DNA of 39,587 nucleotides from Promethearchaeota archaeon (GCA_018238625.1 JABCSY010000031.1:1-39587); one strand, 5' to 3'; counted from the stretch's first letter, positions 26,402 to 35,021 are shown. The notes: a model not told the origin generated them from the letters alone. Made by a program: numbers and translations.

Positions 26402-28312
26402 TTAATAAAACATGGTATCAAGGATTTCTTTTAATCTATGTGGCGGAAATTTTGGTTTTCTATCAAGAGTTAATAAACCATTAATTTCTTGAAATTGATC
26501 GTAAAGCCCAGTATAACAAAATCCATGAATCCATTTTTTTCTTCTATCGAATTCCTCTAAAAGGTTTATAATCTTGGTTAAAAGTTCTTCAGGGGAACTA
26601 AATACCTGATAATAAAAATCTTTTGTTCCTTCCCCGTAATGGTCAAGACCATAACCTCCGATTTCACTATATACAATTGGTTCATCATTATAATGATAAG
26701 GTTCGAGATAATAATCTGGAACTATCTGATCAGGTGATTTTAAACTTTTCTCCTCATCGAAATTTTTTGGTAATAATTTTGTATCTAAATAGAAATGCTT
26801 CGTACAAACATCAGAAATTGTATGCCACCATCCATCGTTGTCTATAATTAATCTTGTTGGATCAATTGATTTTATTAAGAAGTACATAGAAGCGATATAG
26901 TCAACCATTCTTTTGTCTTTATCCGCATTACCTACGCCCCAACTTTCGTTTAAAATAACCCAAGCGATTATTGAAGGATGATTATAATCTCTTTCTATCA
27001 TTTCTATATATTGGTTCATTAATCTGAGTTGGGAATCTTTAGAAAAAACATAGGCATTTCCGGTCTCGCTCCATACTAAAACTCCCATCTTATCGCACCA
27101 ATAGAGAAATCTCGGATCGAATGCTTTTTGGTGTGTTCTTATTCCATTGAATCCGAAATCCTTAATAATCTGAACATCCCGTTTTATTGCGTCATCAGAA
27201 GGGGCAGTATATAAACTTTCTGGCCAATAACCCTGAACTAAGAATAATTTTTGATATATAGGGGAATTATTCAATAGAATTACCTTATTTGCAGTTTTAA
27301 AACCATTAATACTTTCAATCCCTTTAGATATCGAAATTTTTCTCATCCCAAAATATGATTTAACTTTATCGTAGATTTCCCCCGTTTTCTTGTTATAAAT
27401 TGAAATATGGAGGTCATATAGATTAGGGGCGTCAACATCCCACAATTCTAGTTTATCTTTCTGAATACTTATTTTAAGTTGAAATTGATTTGGGTTTTTA
27501 ATAAAACCAAATATTTTTTCGTAAAATCCACCTTTTTCTTTAACAATATTTTTACCTCTTTTCTTTTTACTAATACTACCTAAGAAATTTAATTTCGTTT
27601 CAAATTCAGATATTAAATCGTTTTCAAACTGAATCGAGACTTGAATATAAAGATCATCAAAACCAATCCCAAAAATATCGCATCCAAGATTTATTAAAGA
27701 ATTATCAATGTCAGGCGTAATTTTTACTTTTCTTAAATAGAAATTTAAGTCAACACATTCGACCCACACAGTTTGCCAAATACCTGTAACTCTAGAATAA
27801 AAAATACCCGCATTATCTTTTCTCCAATACTGTTTTCCTCGAGGGATCTCATTATCTGTGCTTGGATCTTCTACACGAATAACTAAATAATTTTCTTTCT
27901 CAACATAATCTGTGATATCAAGCGAAAACCCAATATATCCTCCTTCATGACTCCCTATATACTCTCCATTTAGATAAACTCTACAAAGATAATCTACGGC
28001 CCCGAAATGCAACAGGATTCGCTTTTCTTTGAAATTAGCTGGCAAATTAAGAACTTTTTTATACCAAACAATATCATGAAAATCTTGAATATTAACTCTA
28101 CTCAATTCACTTTGAAAACAAAATGGCACCATAATCTTTTGATCATATTTTTTTGATGCCTGCTTTTTGTACCACCGCTCTTTTAAACCTATATTAAAAT
28201 CATCAAATTTAAAATCCCATTCTCCATTAAGGTTTATCCAATTATCTGCCCTTACAAATTGCGGTCTTGGGTATTCCGGTCTAGGTATATAATCTTCTCC
28301 TAATTTTTCCAT
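26402..28312 (-). CDS. Glycoside hydrolase family 2 enzyme (beta-galactosidase/beta-glucuronidase type)
   Basis: A 636-residue enzyme. The sugar-binding N-terminal domain starts at RPQFVRADNWINLNGEWDF and holds HFGAVDYLCRVYLNGEYIG, typical of GH2. A beta-sandwich linker domain follows, then the TIM barrel with FNGIRTHQKAFDPRFLYWCD. The general acid is Glu in ILNESWG (about residue 455), and the nucleophile is Glu in YSEIGGYG (about 550). No signal peptide is seen, so it would work in the cytosol on imported glycosides; the GPH transporters at 14-19 kb are a possible route. Galactose, glucuronic acid and mannose-type substrates cannot be told apart here. A membrane protein gene follows in the same operon. 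Confidence 0.9.
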   Translation of the reverse strand: MEKLGEDYIPRPEYPRPQFVRADNWINLNGEWDFKFDDFNIGLKERWYKKQASKKYDQKIMVPFCFQSELSRVNIQDFHDIVWYKKVLNLPANFKEKRILLHFGAVDYLCRVYLNGEYIGSHEGGYIGFSLDITDYVEKENYLVIRVEDPSTDNEIPRGKQYWRKDNAGIFYSRVTGIWQTVWVECVDLNFYLRKVKITPDIDNSLINLGCDIFGIGFDDLYIQVSIQFENDLISEFETKLNFLGSISKKKRGKNIVKEKGGFYEKIFGFIKNPNQFQLKISIQKDKLELWDVDAPNLYDLHISIYNKKTGEIYDKVKSYFGMRKISISKGIESINGFKTANKVILLNNSPIYQKLFLVQGYWPESLYTAPSDDAIKRDVQIIKDFGFNGIRTHQKAFDPRFLYWCDKMGVLVWSETGNAYVFSKDSQLRLMNQYIEMIERDYNHPSIIAWVILNESWGVGNADKDKRMVDYIASMYFLIKSIDPTRLIIDNDGWWHTISDVCTKHFYLDTKLLPKNFDEEKSLKSPDQIVPDYYLEPYHYNDEPIVYSEIGGYGLDHYGEGTKDFYYQVFSSPEELLTKIINLLEEFDRRKKWIHGFCYTGLYDQFQEINGLLTLDRKPKFPPHRLKEILDTMFY

Positions 28313-28398
28313 GAGAAAAAAAGAATTATTATAAATAAAAACTTAACCAAATTTAATATAAATAGAAAAGAAAAAATTAATGAAACTTTTCAAGAAAA

Positions 28399-29442
28399 AT
28401 GAATTCTTTGGAATTGACTTTCTCTGCGATTAAGGGGACTCCCGAGAAGATACCCTTTAACCCATTTATTATGCATCTTGCAGCCAGTTTGAACAATGTC
28501 GATTATAATCGCGAATACTGTCAAAACCCCGAAATTTTGGCTAAAGCCCAAACAAAATGCTCAGATTTTTTTGGAATTGATCATGTGAACGTATCTACAG
28601 ACGCATACCGCGAAGCTAATGCGTGGGGCGTGGAAATAAATTGGAAGAGTCATACTCCTGTAGCAAAAACTTACTTGAAAATTGACGAATTTGACTCACT
28701 TGAATTACCTGATTTAAATTCAAATGTGAGAATAATAAATAGGGTTAACGCTGTCAAGCTATTGAGCGAAAAAGTTGGAGGTGAACAATGCATTATCGGA
28801 TGGATAGAGGCCCCCTTTGCTGAAATTTGCTGTCTATTCGATTTGGTAAATGTTCTGATGTTATGTAAGCATCAAGATTGGGAAAAAAGGATAAGAGATC
28901 TCATAAATCGAATACTACCAATACAAAAAGAGTTTGCTAAAATGCAGATCGAAGTTGGAGCGGATATTATTGGTGCTGGTGATTCCGCGATATCTCAAAT
29001 TGGTCCAATGCGGTATGAAAAATGCTGTTTAAAGGCAACAAAAGAACTATTTGATGATATTCAGAGTAAAGTTCCGGTGCTATATCATGTTTGTGGCGAT
29101 AATTCGGTGATAGATAAGGAAGGGAGAGACATGCTTAAGTTAATATCAAACACAAACGCGGCAATTTTAGATTTAGATTATCAAGTAGACTTAAAATTAG
29201 CTAAAGAGAAGATCGGGACAAATAATTGTATTAGAGGAAATACTAATACACAGATATTGGGAAGTACCACTTATTCAATTAGCGATGTTATTAGCGAAGT
29301 GGAAAAAACAATCGAATTAGGAAAACCAGGTGGGATGTTTATGTATGCTGCAGGATGCGAGTGGCCTTGGGAACCGTTTACTATGGCAAGCAGAAATTTA
29401 GGAATTGCAAAAACCTTAGTAGAGAAATTTGGAAAATATTAA
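28399..29442 (+). CDS. Uroporphyrinogen decarboxylase-fold methyltransferase (MtaA/CmuA-like)
   Basis: A 347-residue protein of the UroD superfamily. The start ELTFSAIKGTPEKIPFNPF resembles the RV-P-P segment of the family. A zinc site like that of MtaA/MtbA is present: HVCGDNS (His-x-Cys) and the distal cysteine in AAGCEWPWEP near the C-terminus. These enzymes move methyl groups from a corrinoid protein to a thiol such as coenzyme M or in demethylation of methylated compounds; a real decarboxylase would lack the zinc ligands. The segment GADIIGAGDSAISQIGP matches the family's (GAD-IxxxD) motif. No corrinoid protein is nearby. It is divergent from the GH2 gene, with a TATA-like TTTAATATAAATAG at 28351-28363. 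Confidence 0.8.
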   Translation: MNSLELTFSAIKGTPEKIPFNPFIMHLAASLNNVDYNREYCQNPEILAKAQTKCSDFFGIDHVNVSTDAYREANAWGVEINWKSHTPVAKTYLKIDEFDSLELPDLNSNVRIINRVNAVKLLSEKVGGEQCIIGWIEAPFAEICCLFDLVNVLMLCKHQDWEKRIRDLINRILPIQKEFAKMQIEVGADIIGAGDSAISQIGPMRYEKCCLKATKELFDDIQSKVPVLYHVCGDNSVIDKEGRDMLKLISNTNAAILDLDYQVDLKLAKEKIGTNNCIRGNTNTQILGSTTYSISDVISEVEKTIELGKPGGMFMYAAGCEWPWEPFTMASRNLGIAKTLVEKFGKY

Positions 29443-29517
29443 TATTGAACTTTTGAGTTAATTTTATAAAGATTTAAGTTAATTTCTTTAAATATTAAAG
29501 AAGTAAAATGATAAGAT

Positions 29518-30480
29518 ATGAAAATTGATATTGAAGTTTTAAAAAAGTTAGAGAAGTCAATTGATACTTCAGATCCAGAAAAAGGAGAAGTGCCGATAAA
29601 GATTTTAGGTTACGGTGAAATAAGCCTCGTTTTTGAGCTTTTAAATAGCCCAGAGCAAATAGCTTATAAAAGGATTCCGATTTTTGATAACGAAACGCAA
29701 GTTGAAAGACATATTTGGGCATATAACGAGTACAATAGACTCTTAAAAGAAGATGTGGGGCTAAATATGCCTGAGTACGATGTAGCATGGTTTAAAGACG
29801 AAGAGGGTAAGATTCAATTTTATTGCGTTCAAGAAAAATTCCCCGCAGAATCAGTAGGGAATAAAGTAATTCATCAATTGAGCGAGCAAGACATTAAAAC
29901 TTTAATTCTACTTGTAATGAGAGAAATGAAGAAAGTGTGGGATTACGCTAAAAACCATAATACTATAGATTTAGGATTAGATGGTCAAATATCTAACTTT
30001 GCCATTATTGGTTTCGATCCCAACAATCCAAAAATTGATCTTAATACAAAATTAATGTATTTCGATACAAGTACGCCAATGTTTAGGGTTAATGGTAACG
30101 AAGCTATGGAAGCGGTCCTATTTTTAAAAAGCGCCCCTTCATTTCTTAGGTGGTTATTAAAAGCTTTATTTCTTGAAGAAACTGTCGGGAGATATTACGA
30201 CTGGAGGAAGGTTACAATTGATCTAGTCGCAAATTTCTTTAAGGAACAAAAACCCGAACTTGTCCCTGAATTAATTAACCTTGTCAATAAATTCTTCGAA
30301 GAAGAAGCAAATGATTTCGATATAGAACCGTTATCATTAGAAGAAATTAAAAAATATTACAAGAGCGACAGTAGTATGTGGGTTCTTTTTCAAAGTGTGA
30401 GACGCTTTGATAGATTTCTTAAAACTAAAGTCTTTAAGAAAAAGTATGATTTCTACCTTCCCGGCAAAATTGAAAGGTAG
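29518..30480 (+). CDS. Protein-kinase-like-fold protein of unknown function
   Basis: A 320-residue protein. The pattern ILGYGEISLVFELL (glycine loop), AYKRIPIF (possible lysine), then a helix with ERHIWAYNEYNRLL, later GLDGQISNFAIIG (catalytic-loop-like D-x-x-x-x-N) and LMYFDTSTPMFR (metal-binding-loop-like D) fits the atypical kinase fold of the APH/ABC1 type. I did not recognise a named family. The C-terminal ~100 residues are helical and end in basic KTKVFKKKYD. The TATA-like TTTAAATATTAAAG at 29487-29499 lies about 25 nt before the ATG, so the mRNA is probably leaderless. ThpR follows 44 nt later. Confidence 0.55.
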   Translation: MKIDIEVLKKLEKSIDTSDPEKGEVPIKILGYGEISLVFELLNSPEQIAYKRIPIFDNETQVERHIWAYNEYNRLLKEDVGLNMPEYDVAWFKDEEGKIQFYCVQEKFPAESVGNKVIHQLSEQDIKTLILLVMREMKKVWDYAKNHNTIDLGLDGQISNFAIIGFDPNNPKIDLNTKLMYFDTSTPMFRVNGNEAMEAVLFLKSAPSFLRWLLKALFLEETVGRYYDWRKVTIDLVANFFKEQKPELVPELINLVNKFFEEEANDFDIEPLSLEEIKKYYKSDSSMWVLFQSVRRFDRFLKTKVFKKKYDFYLPGKIER

Positions 30481-30524
30481 ACCGTCAAAAATCTTGTAAT
30501 ATTAAAGATAATTTGGATGTAATC

Positions 30525-31097
30525 ATGGTTAGAGCATTTATAGCGATCGAATTAAAAGATAATAATACGATCGAGAAAATTCAGGCTTTCTCATCTCGAT
30601 TAAAAAAAAATCAGCTTAAACTTAAAGTAGTAGAACCAGAAAACCTCCACATGACCGTAAAGTTTTTGGGAAACATTTCTGAATCCGTGGCACCAAAAAT
30701 TTATGAAATTTTGAAAGAAGACGTAAACAAAAGCATGTTTCAAGGAAAAACCATAGAATATAGTCTTAGAGGGGTAGGTCAATTTAACAAATTCTCTGTT
30801 TTATGGGTAAAACTTATTGGAGATGTTCAATTTTTACAACAAATTAAAAATACAACTGAAATGCTCTTATTTGAGCGATTAAAAATTCAAAAAGATAAGC
30901 GAACTGGATTCAAACCGCATCTTACGATAGGAAGATTGAGAAGGGATAAAGTAGATTATAAAACTTTTGATGTACTAAAAAAACTAATTAACGAGAATAA
31001 AAATTTAGAATTTGGACCTTTCAATATAAACCAAGTAAAACTAAAACAGTCTGTTTTAACGCCTACAGGGCCTATATATTCCGATTTGGTATTTTAG
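30525..31097 (+). CDS. thpR: RNA 2',3'-cyclic phosphodiesterase (ThpR/LigT type)
   Basis: A 190-residue 2H phosphoesterase. It starts MVRAFIAIEL and has both histidine motifs: HMTVKFLGN (about residue 43) and HLTIGRLRR (about 128). It opens 2',3'-cyclic phosphates, as left by tRNA splicing or RNA cleavage. ATG 30525 was chosen because it starts at the first beta strand; an upstream TTG at 30513 would add four residues. The HAD gene begins 1 nt after the stop codon, so both are co-transcribed. The presence of an intron-containing tRNA in the window gives context for RNA end processing, but there is no genetic link. Confidence 0.88.
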   Translation: MVRAFIAIELKDNNTIEKIQAFSSRLKKNQLKLKVVEPENLHMTVKFLGNISESVAPKIYEILKEDVNKSMFQGKTIEYSLRGVGQFNKFSVLWVKLIGDVQFLQQIKNTTEMLLFERLKIQKDKRTGFKPHLTIGRLRRDKVDYKTFDVLKKLINENKNLEFGPFNINQVKLKQSVLTPTGPIYSDLVF

Positions 31098-31793
31098 ATG
31101 AACGAAAAACCTATTAAAGCAATTATATGGGACTTAGACGGTACTTTAATAGATTTTAAAATTAACTCGGTTAAAGCTCGAAGGAAGGCTATTAAAGTAT
31201 TAAGGGACTATGGGATTCCAAAGGATAACCTCTCTATTGAAATGCCTATTTTAGAAAATGTTAAAATCTCCAGAGTAATATTTAATGAGTTAGGGCTTTC
31301 TTCCGAAAAAATTAAAGAAATTATTAAAGAAGTGAATAACGCCGTAATTCTAGTCGAACACGAAGCAGCCATTAAAGCGACTTTAACTCAGGGTATAGAC
31401 CAGGTTTTAGAGTTTGCAAAAAAGAAAAGACTTAAACAAGCTGTTTTTACCTATAATACTCATAACAACGCAAGAATCTCACTGGAAACAGCCGGTATCT
31501 TTCACTACTTTAAAGTCATAGTAGGTCGCGACGATACTAAAAATCTTAAACCGCACCCGGATCATTTAAAACACATATGTGAGAAAATAGATGTAAAACC
31601 TGATCAAATTGTTGTTATAGGGGATACTGGGCGAGATATTGAAGCAGCGATTAACATAGGATCGCGTTCTATCGCTTTAAACACTAAAATTCCAAATTAC
31701 TTGAAAAGAGAATTTTTCAAGAAAGCTAATAAAATTATTGAACCTAAAGAAATTCCATCTAAATTAATTGAAACTCTTGAAAAATTTTTATAA
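31098..31793 (+). CDS. HAD-superfamily hydrolase (phosphoglycolate phosphatase-like)
   Basis: A 231-residue phosphatase. Motif I is WDLDGTLIDF (nucleophile Asp), motif II lies in AVFTYNTHNNA (Thr rather than Ser), motif III lysine in NLKPHPDH, and motif IV in VVIGDTGRDIEAA. The cap is helical (residues ~20-90), as in phosphoglycolate phosphatases and related subfamily I enzymes. It is translated from the base right after the ThpR stop. Its last 17 codons are repeated 355 bp downstream (see repeat). The substrate is unknown; the family dephosphorylates small phosphate esters. Confidence 0.85.
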   Translation: MNEKPIKAIIWDLDGTLIDFKINSVKARRKAIKVLRDYGIPKDNLSIEMPILENVKISRVIFNELGLSSEKIKEIIKEVNNAVILVEHEAAIKATLTQGIDQVLEFAKKKRLKQAVFTYNTHNNARISLETAGIFHYFKVIVGRDDTKNLKPHPDHLKHICEKIDVKPDQIVVIGDTGRDIEAAINIGSRSIALNTKIPNYLKREFFKKANKIIEPKEIPSKLIETLEKFL

Positions 31794-31796
31794 ACT
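31747..31796 (+). repeat. 50-bp direct repeat, copy A (3' end of HAD gene)
   Basis: This segment contains the last codons and the stop of the HAD gene and matches 32102-32151 at 48 of 50 positions by my alignment. The offset of 355 bp brackets the DUF4177-like gene. Confidence 0.9.
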
Positions 31797-31845
31797 AAAA
31801 ATTATTATAACCAATAATTAAACAATTGAAAAAGAGGTATCAAAT

Positions 31846-31998
31846 ATGAAAGAATATAGAATTGAAATTTTTAAAGGATCTTTAACCACTGGTAAATTTA
31901 AAAATAAGTTAGAGGAACAATTAAATAAAATAGCTGCAGAAGGCTGGGATTTATTGTTAATAGAGAGTAATTTTCAAGTTTGGGTAAGAGAAAAATAA
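31846..31998 (+). CDS. DUF4177-like small protein
   Basis: A 50-residue protein. The shape EYRIEIFKGSL...LEEQLNKIAAEGWDLLLIES...VWVRE matches DUF4177 (the 'aaEGWELVSV' turn is EGWDLLLIE). A ribosome binding site GAGGT lies 7 nt before the ATG. The function of the family is unknown; members are single-domain alpha/beta proteins. After the TAA the same frame stays open for 51 more codons and ends in a copy of the HAD C-terminus (see the fragment at 31999-32151). The gene is short enough to be missed by normal gene finders. Confidence 0.65.
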   Translation: MKEYRIEIFKGSLTTGKFKNKLEEQLNKIAAEGWDLLLIESNFQVWVREK

Positions 31999-32151
31999 GA
32001 GAAACAATATTACAAGATTTATCGAATAGAACGAGCAATTAAACATGTTACTAAATACGATTGCTATACCCATCGTATCATTTTCTTTTTCATCGAACTA
32101 GAAGAAATTCCATCTAAATTAATTGAAACCCTTGAACAATTTTTATAAACT
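31999..32151 (+). pseudogene. Fragment with duplicated C-terminus of the HAD gene
   Basis: An open frame directly after the DUF4177 stop codon, without its own start codon, ends in EIPSKLIETLEQFL, which matches EIPSKLIETLEKFL of the HAD protein. The repeated DNA is 32102-32151, with the same stop. The upstream ~34 codons do not resemble the HAD protein clearly. It looks like a remnant of a duplication rather than a working gene. It could also be a translated extension if the TAA at 31996-31998 were read through. Confidence 0.6.
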
Positions 32152-32227
32152 TTAATAAAAATAAATTATAAATACAAATTAATCAATTATTGAAATAATT
32201 TTAATTAGATATTTAATTTATTAAATC

Positions 32228-32479
32228 ATGAATATTACTTTCAAATTAGATGTTTTGAAACCACACAGTCCCGATAACGAACTAATCGGCCGCACTTTAA
32301 TGGAAACTAAGGGCGTTACATATGTACAGATTAAGACAGACGAGATAGACCAAAAAACAACCTCAATTTTTCTAACCGTAAAAGGTACGGAAGACCTTAC
32401 ATTGGATTCAATAAAGGACATTTTAGAAAGCATGAACTGTGCTTTGCATTCGGTTGATGAAGTTATTATTGAAAAATAA
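32228..32479 (+). CDS. DUF211 family protein
   Basis: An 83-residue archaeal protein. The start FKLDVLKPHSPDNELIG and the end CALHSVDEVIIEK match DUF211 (consensus LDVLKPHxP... and ...IHSIDEVVAG). These proteins have a ferredoxin-like fold and form ring oligomers; their role is unknown, with reports of ion or ligand binding. No ribosome binding site is visible before the ATG. It is a stand-alone gene. Confidence 0.85.
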   Translation: MNITFKLDVLKPHSPDNELIGRTLMETKGVTYVQIKTDEIDQKTTSIFLTVKGTEDLTLDSIKDILESMNCALHSVDEVIIEK

Positions 32480-32561
32480 ATTTTTTTTATTAAAATAAAA
32501 TCCATAAGGTGAATTTTATCCCTTTAAATTTCTGTTTAAATGATATAGTTTAAATATAAAA

Positions 32562-32924
32562 ATGTCATCGCAAAACCCTCCAAATGTGGTAAAAATTCTC
32601 CAGGAGCAAGGAGAGATTAACGACGAATTAGACTACGCAATAATGAGTTATTTGATTAAAAATAGAGGAGCGGGGTATACTGCTTGTCAACCGCAGCTTG
32701 TTGAATTAGAGGGCAATAAAAAAGCGATTAAAATGAATCTTGATAGTACTTTTATCGATAAAGATAATCAATTGATGGGATTGGGGATTGTTGGCTTCTT
32801 ATTTATAGATTTAGACGATCTACAAGTTATTTACAGCACTTCTTTAGAAGATTTAGTAAAAAACATTGAGAAATTAAAGAACGCAGGAGTTCAACCCCAA
32901 ACTAGACCAAAAGGTAAATATTAA
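32562..32924 (+). CDS. Conserved-looking small soluble protein of unknown function
   Basis: A 120-residue protein with no recognised family. It has a helix (DELDYAIMSYLIK), a hydrophobic strand (IVGFLFIDLDDLQVIYSTS) and a lysine-rich end (RPKGKY). A TATA-like TTTAAAT (32535-32541) lies about 24 nt before the ATG, so the mRNA is probably leaderless, which supports this start. No neighbours in a clear operon. Codon use is like the surrounding genes, so I treat it as real. Confidence 0.6.
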   Translation: MSSQNPPNVVKILQEQGEINDELDYAIMSYLIKNRGAGYTACQPQLVELEGNKKAIKMNLDSTFIDKDNQLMGLGIVGFLFIDLDDLQVIYSTSLEDLVKNIEKLKNAGVQPQTRPKGKY

Positions 32925-33125
32925 CCTAATTTGGTAATTTTTCATCTACTTTTTATACGATCATTATTTTTGCACTTTCTTTACTTACAACGATTATGTC
33001 CACACTCACCATTTCTTTGAATTGAGGGGATAAATAATTTATTAAACACATTTTCTAAATCACAACCACACCTATAGCTCTTCTCCATTTTATGATGTTC
33101 TTATACCCTTTTGTATAAACATAAG

Positions 33126-33133
33126 CTTAAATT
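33126..33133 (+). promoter_or_regulatory. Candidate TATA box for a leaderless transcript
   Basis: CTTAAATT centred about 27 nt before ATG 33156. Similar boxes are centred about 28 nt before ATG 33796 (TTTTATAT, 33765-33772) and about 26 nt before ATG 38440 (TTTTATATTTTA, 38409-38420). The spacing puts the start of transcription at the start codon. Confidence 0.45.
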
Positions 33134-33155
33134 ACTGTAATTTTACTACTAAACT

Positions 33156-33647
33156 ATGAAACAAGAGGTTCTCTTTAAGTCTAAGATAAAAAATGAATAT
33201 GGAATCACTTTAACGGATAATGATTACGCCGAATATAAAAAAATAGTAAATAAATCGATTCGTTCAAGCCTCATTGGCGTGTTAATTGGTGTTGCCATAT
33301 TATTATTTATTGTAGTTGGGTTATTATTGGAAGAATTACCCTTTAATGAAATGACATTCATCCCATTAGGCATAGTTGCGTGTATGATAATAACGGGTGC
33401 GAACTCTTTAACCAAGAAAACCAATCAAGCAGAACAAGATTTCATCGAATCTCTTAAAACCAAAAACGGTTTTACTACTCCGAATATTCCCATTTCAACC
33501 GCACACAATCAAAATTCGAAACCTATTGCTTTGCAAAGCGTCTCAAATCAACCTAAACCTGCAGAAAATTGTCCTATTTGCCATCAATTAATACCTGTTA
33601 ATTCAAATCCTTGTCCTAAATGCGGATCTAAATTACTCTGGGATTAG
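33156..33647 (+). CDS. Two-helix membrane protein with C-terminal zinc ribbon
   Basis: A 163-residue protein. Residues ~37-60 (SLIGVLIGVAILLFIVVGLL) and ~68-90 (MTFIPLGIVACMIITGA) are membrane helices. The end holds a zinc ribbon: CPICH and CPKCGSKLLWD, joined by a linker rich in Asn and Pro. The N-terminal ~35 residues are charged. The zinc module probably faces the cytosol. CTTAAATT at 33126-33133 lies about 27 nt before the ATG, fitting a leaderless transcript. Function unknown. Confidence 0.7.
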   Translation: MKQEVLFKSKIKNEYGITLTDNDYAEYKKIVNKSIRSSLIGVLIGVAILLFIVVGLLLEELPFNEMTFIPLGIVACMIITGANSLTKKTNQAEQDFIESLKTKNGFTTPNIPISTAHNQNSKPIALQSVSNQPKPAENCPICHQLIPVNSNPCPKCGSKLLWD

Positions 33648-33795
33648 AGCCATTAGATTATTGTCTAAATCCTGATTGTTAGTCGATATATTTATACTTA
33701 TTAGTAATAATTTCAAGATTTAAGTAATCATCAGATAATTAATCCATCCCTTAAAAATTGTATGTTTTATATCGAATCAAAGATTACATATAATA

Positions 33796-34326
33796 ATGAC
33801 TGATAACGAGAGTAATATAAAACATCTAATCCAAGAATACCTATTAGATGAAGGTCTTTTAAGAAAAAAAATTCCAATTGATGATAAGAAACTTGAATTT
33901 GGCTTTCAATTTGTATTCCCGCCTAGTCCTATAGCACAAAAAATGGTCGTTTTAAAACCTAAAAGTAAAGATTTAATTATAATTTCTAACCCAATTCAAA
34001 TAGCCCCTCAACAAGTAGATGCCTTGAACGCTTTAGAAGATAACAAAAAATTACAATTTTTCATGGATTTGAGAAAATTTTTTCTAATTCGAGATGTTTT
34101 TTTCAGGATCGATACTCAGAAATTTCGCTACGAAATTAGCGATCAAATTTTCCTTAAAAAAGATGGCACTATTTCAAAAAACTCTTTTTTTAAAAGCGTA
34201 CGTAAGGTATTTACTTGTGCAGCTTATTCAAACATGATTTTAACTGAATATTGTATGGGTAAAATCAAACCCGGAGATTATTCTAAATCTAAAGATTTTA
34301 CTTCAGATTTCTCTATATATTCGTAA
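33796..34326 (+). CDS. DUF2299-like protein
   Basis: A 176-residue soluble protein. The start IKHLIQEYLLDEGLLRKKIP, the centre LQFFMDLRKFFLIRDVFFRI and the late helix SFFKSVRKVFTCAAYSNMIL resemble the order in archaeal DUF2299 proteins (secretion-chaperone-like fold). Assignment is from memory of the pattern and is moderate. The function of the family is unknown. TTTTATAT lies about 28 nt before the ATG, so it is probably leaderless. The HIT gene follows 29 nt later with its own ribosome binding site, so the two are probably co-transcribed. Confidence 0.6.
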   Translation: MTDNESNIKHLIQEYLLDEGLLRKKIPIDDKKLEFGFQFVFPPSPIAQKMVVLKPKSKDLIIISNPIQIAPQQVDALNALEDNKKLQFFMDLRKFFLIRDVFFRIDTQKFRYEISDQIFLKKDGTISKNSFFKSVRKVFTCAAYSNMILTEYCMGKIKPGDYSKSKDFTSDFSIYS

Positions 34327-34343
34327 CAATTAATTTGATGAGC

Positions 34344-34349
34344 AGGTGA
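34344..34349 (+). promoter_or_regulatory. Shine-Dalgarno AGGTGA deciding the HIT start
   Basis: AGGTGA stands 6 nt before an in-frame ATT at 34356, as the same kind of site stands before the TTG of S25e and others here. No ATG, GTG or TTG occurs in this frame until 34506. Confidence 0.6.
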
Positions 34350-34355
34350 AATGTA

Positions 34356-34877
34356 ATTTTCGAAAAATGGCTACAAGCGTTAGGAAAATTAGATTATGTT
34401 CAAGGAAAAACAAAACCTGACGTTGATTGTATTTTATGCTCTATCAGAAGGAATGACGAAAGAGTAGTTTTATTAAAAATTTACGAAGATGATATTTGCT
34501 TTGTTGTGTTAAACTTATATCCCTTTAATCCCGGACATCTCATGTGCGTGCCCAATCGGCACATCACAAAATTTACTGAATTAACTAAAGGGGAACTATT
34601 ACATTTAAATAGAACGATTCAAGGCTTACAACTATTACTTGATGAATTATACAATCCAAGGGGGTATAATATTGGAATTAACCAAGGAAAAGACGCAGGA
34701 GCGAGTATAGAACACTTGCATTTCCATTTAGTTCCAAGATATGGCTCCGAATTAGGATATATTGATATTTTTAGCAAAACTCGAATTGTTCCTGAAGGAT
34801 TGGATTCCGTAAGGAAAAAATTAAAGGATAATATCGATAAATTTCTTAATAAGGAATTTTTTGAGAAGTTTGAATAA
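34356..34877 (+). CDS. HIT-family nucleotide hydrolase/transferase with apparent ATT start
   Basis: A protein of about 173 residues. The N-terminal part after the ribosome binding site has a zinc-type CILC pair, then DDICFVVLNLYPFNPGHLMCVPNRH, and the HIT triad in EHLHFHLVPRYG (His-x-His-x-His). This matches Fhit/Ap4A-phosphorylase-like HIT proteins, which cleave dinucleoside polyphosphates. The frame has no ATG, GTG or TTG before 34506, and a start there would remove the CILC pair and the first strand. The stop in frame is at 34347-34349, so the start must lie after it; ATT at 34356 with AGGTGA 6 nt upstream is the best choice. An error in the sequence cannot be ruled out. Confidence 0.75.
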   Translation: MFEKWLQALGKLDYVQGKTKPDVDCILCSIRRNDERVVLLKIYEDDICFVVLNLYPFNPGHLMCVPNRHITKFTELTKGELLHLNRTIQGLQLLLDELYNPRGYNIGINQGKDAGASIEHLHFHLVPRYGSELGYIDIFSKTRIVPEGLDSVRKKLKDNIDKFLNKEFFEKFE

Positions 34878-35021
34878 TTCTAAAAACAAAAAGATATCTT
34901 TCTTTTTTAATCCTTGATTTTAAGATATTTGTCTCTTAATAAAATTAATTAAATAGTTGATATCAATAGAAATATTAAATTTAACTGATTTAACAATATT
35001 AGAATAAACGAAACATTAACG

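Noticed and set aside
26402..28312. Secreted glycosidase
   Set aside because: The N-terminus (EKLGEDYIPRPEYPRPQ) is hydrophilic and has no signal peptide.
34506..34877. HIT protein starting at GTG 34506
   Set aside because: It would lose the CILC pair and the first strand, both HIT-like, while an intact ribosome binding site sits far upstream at 34344.
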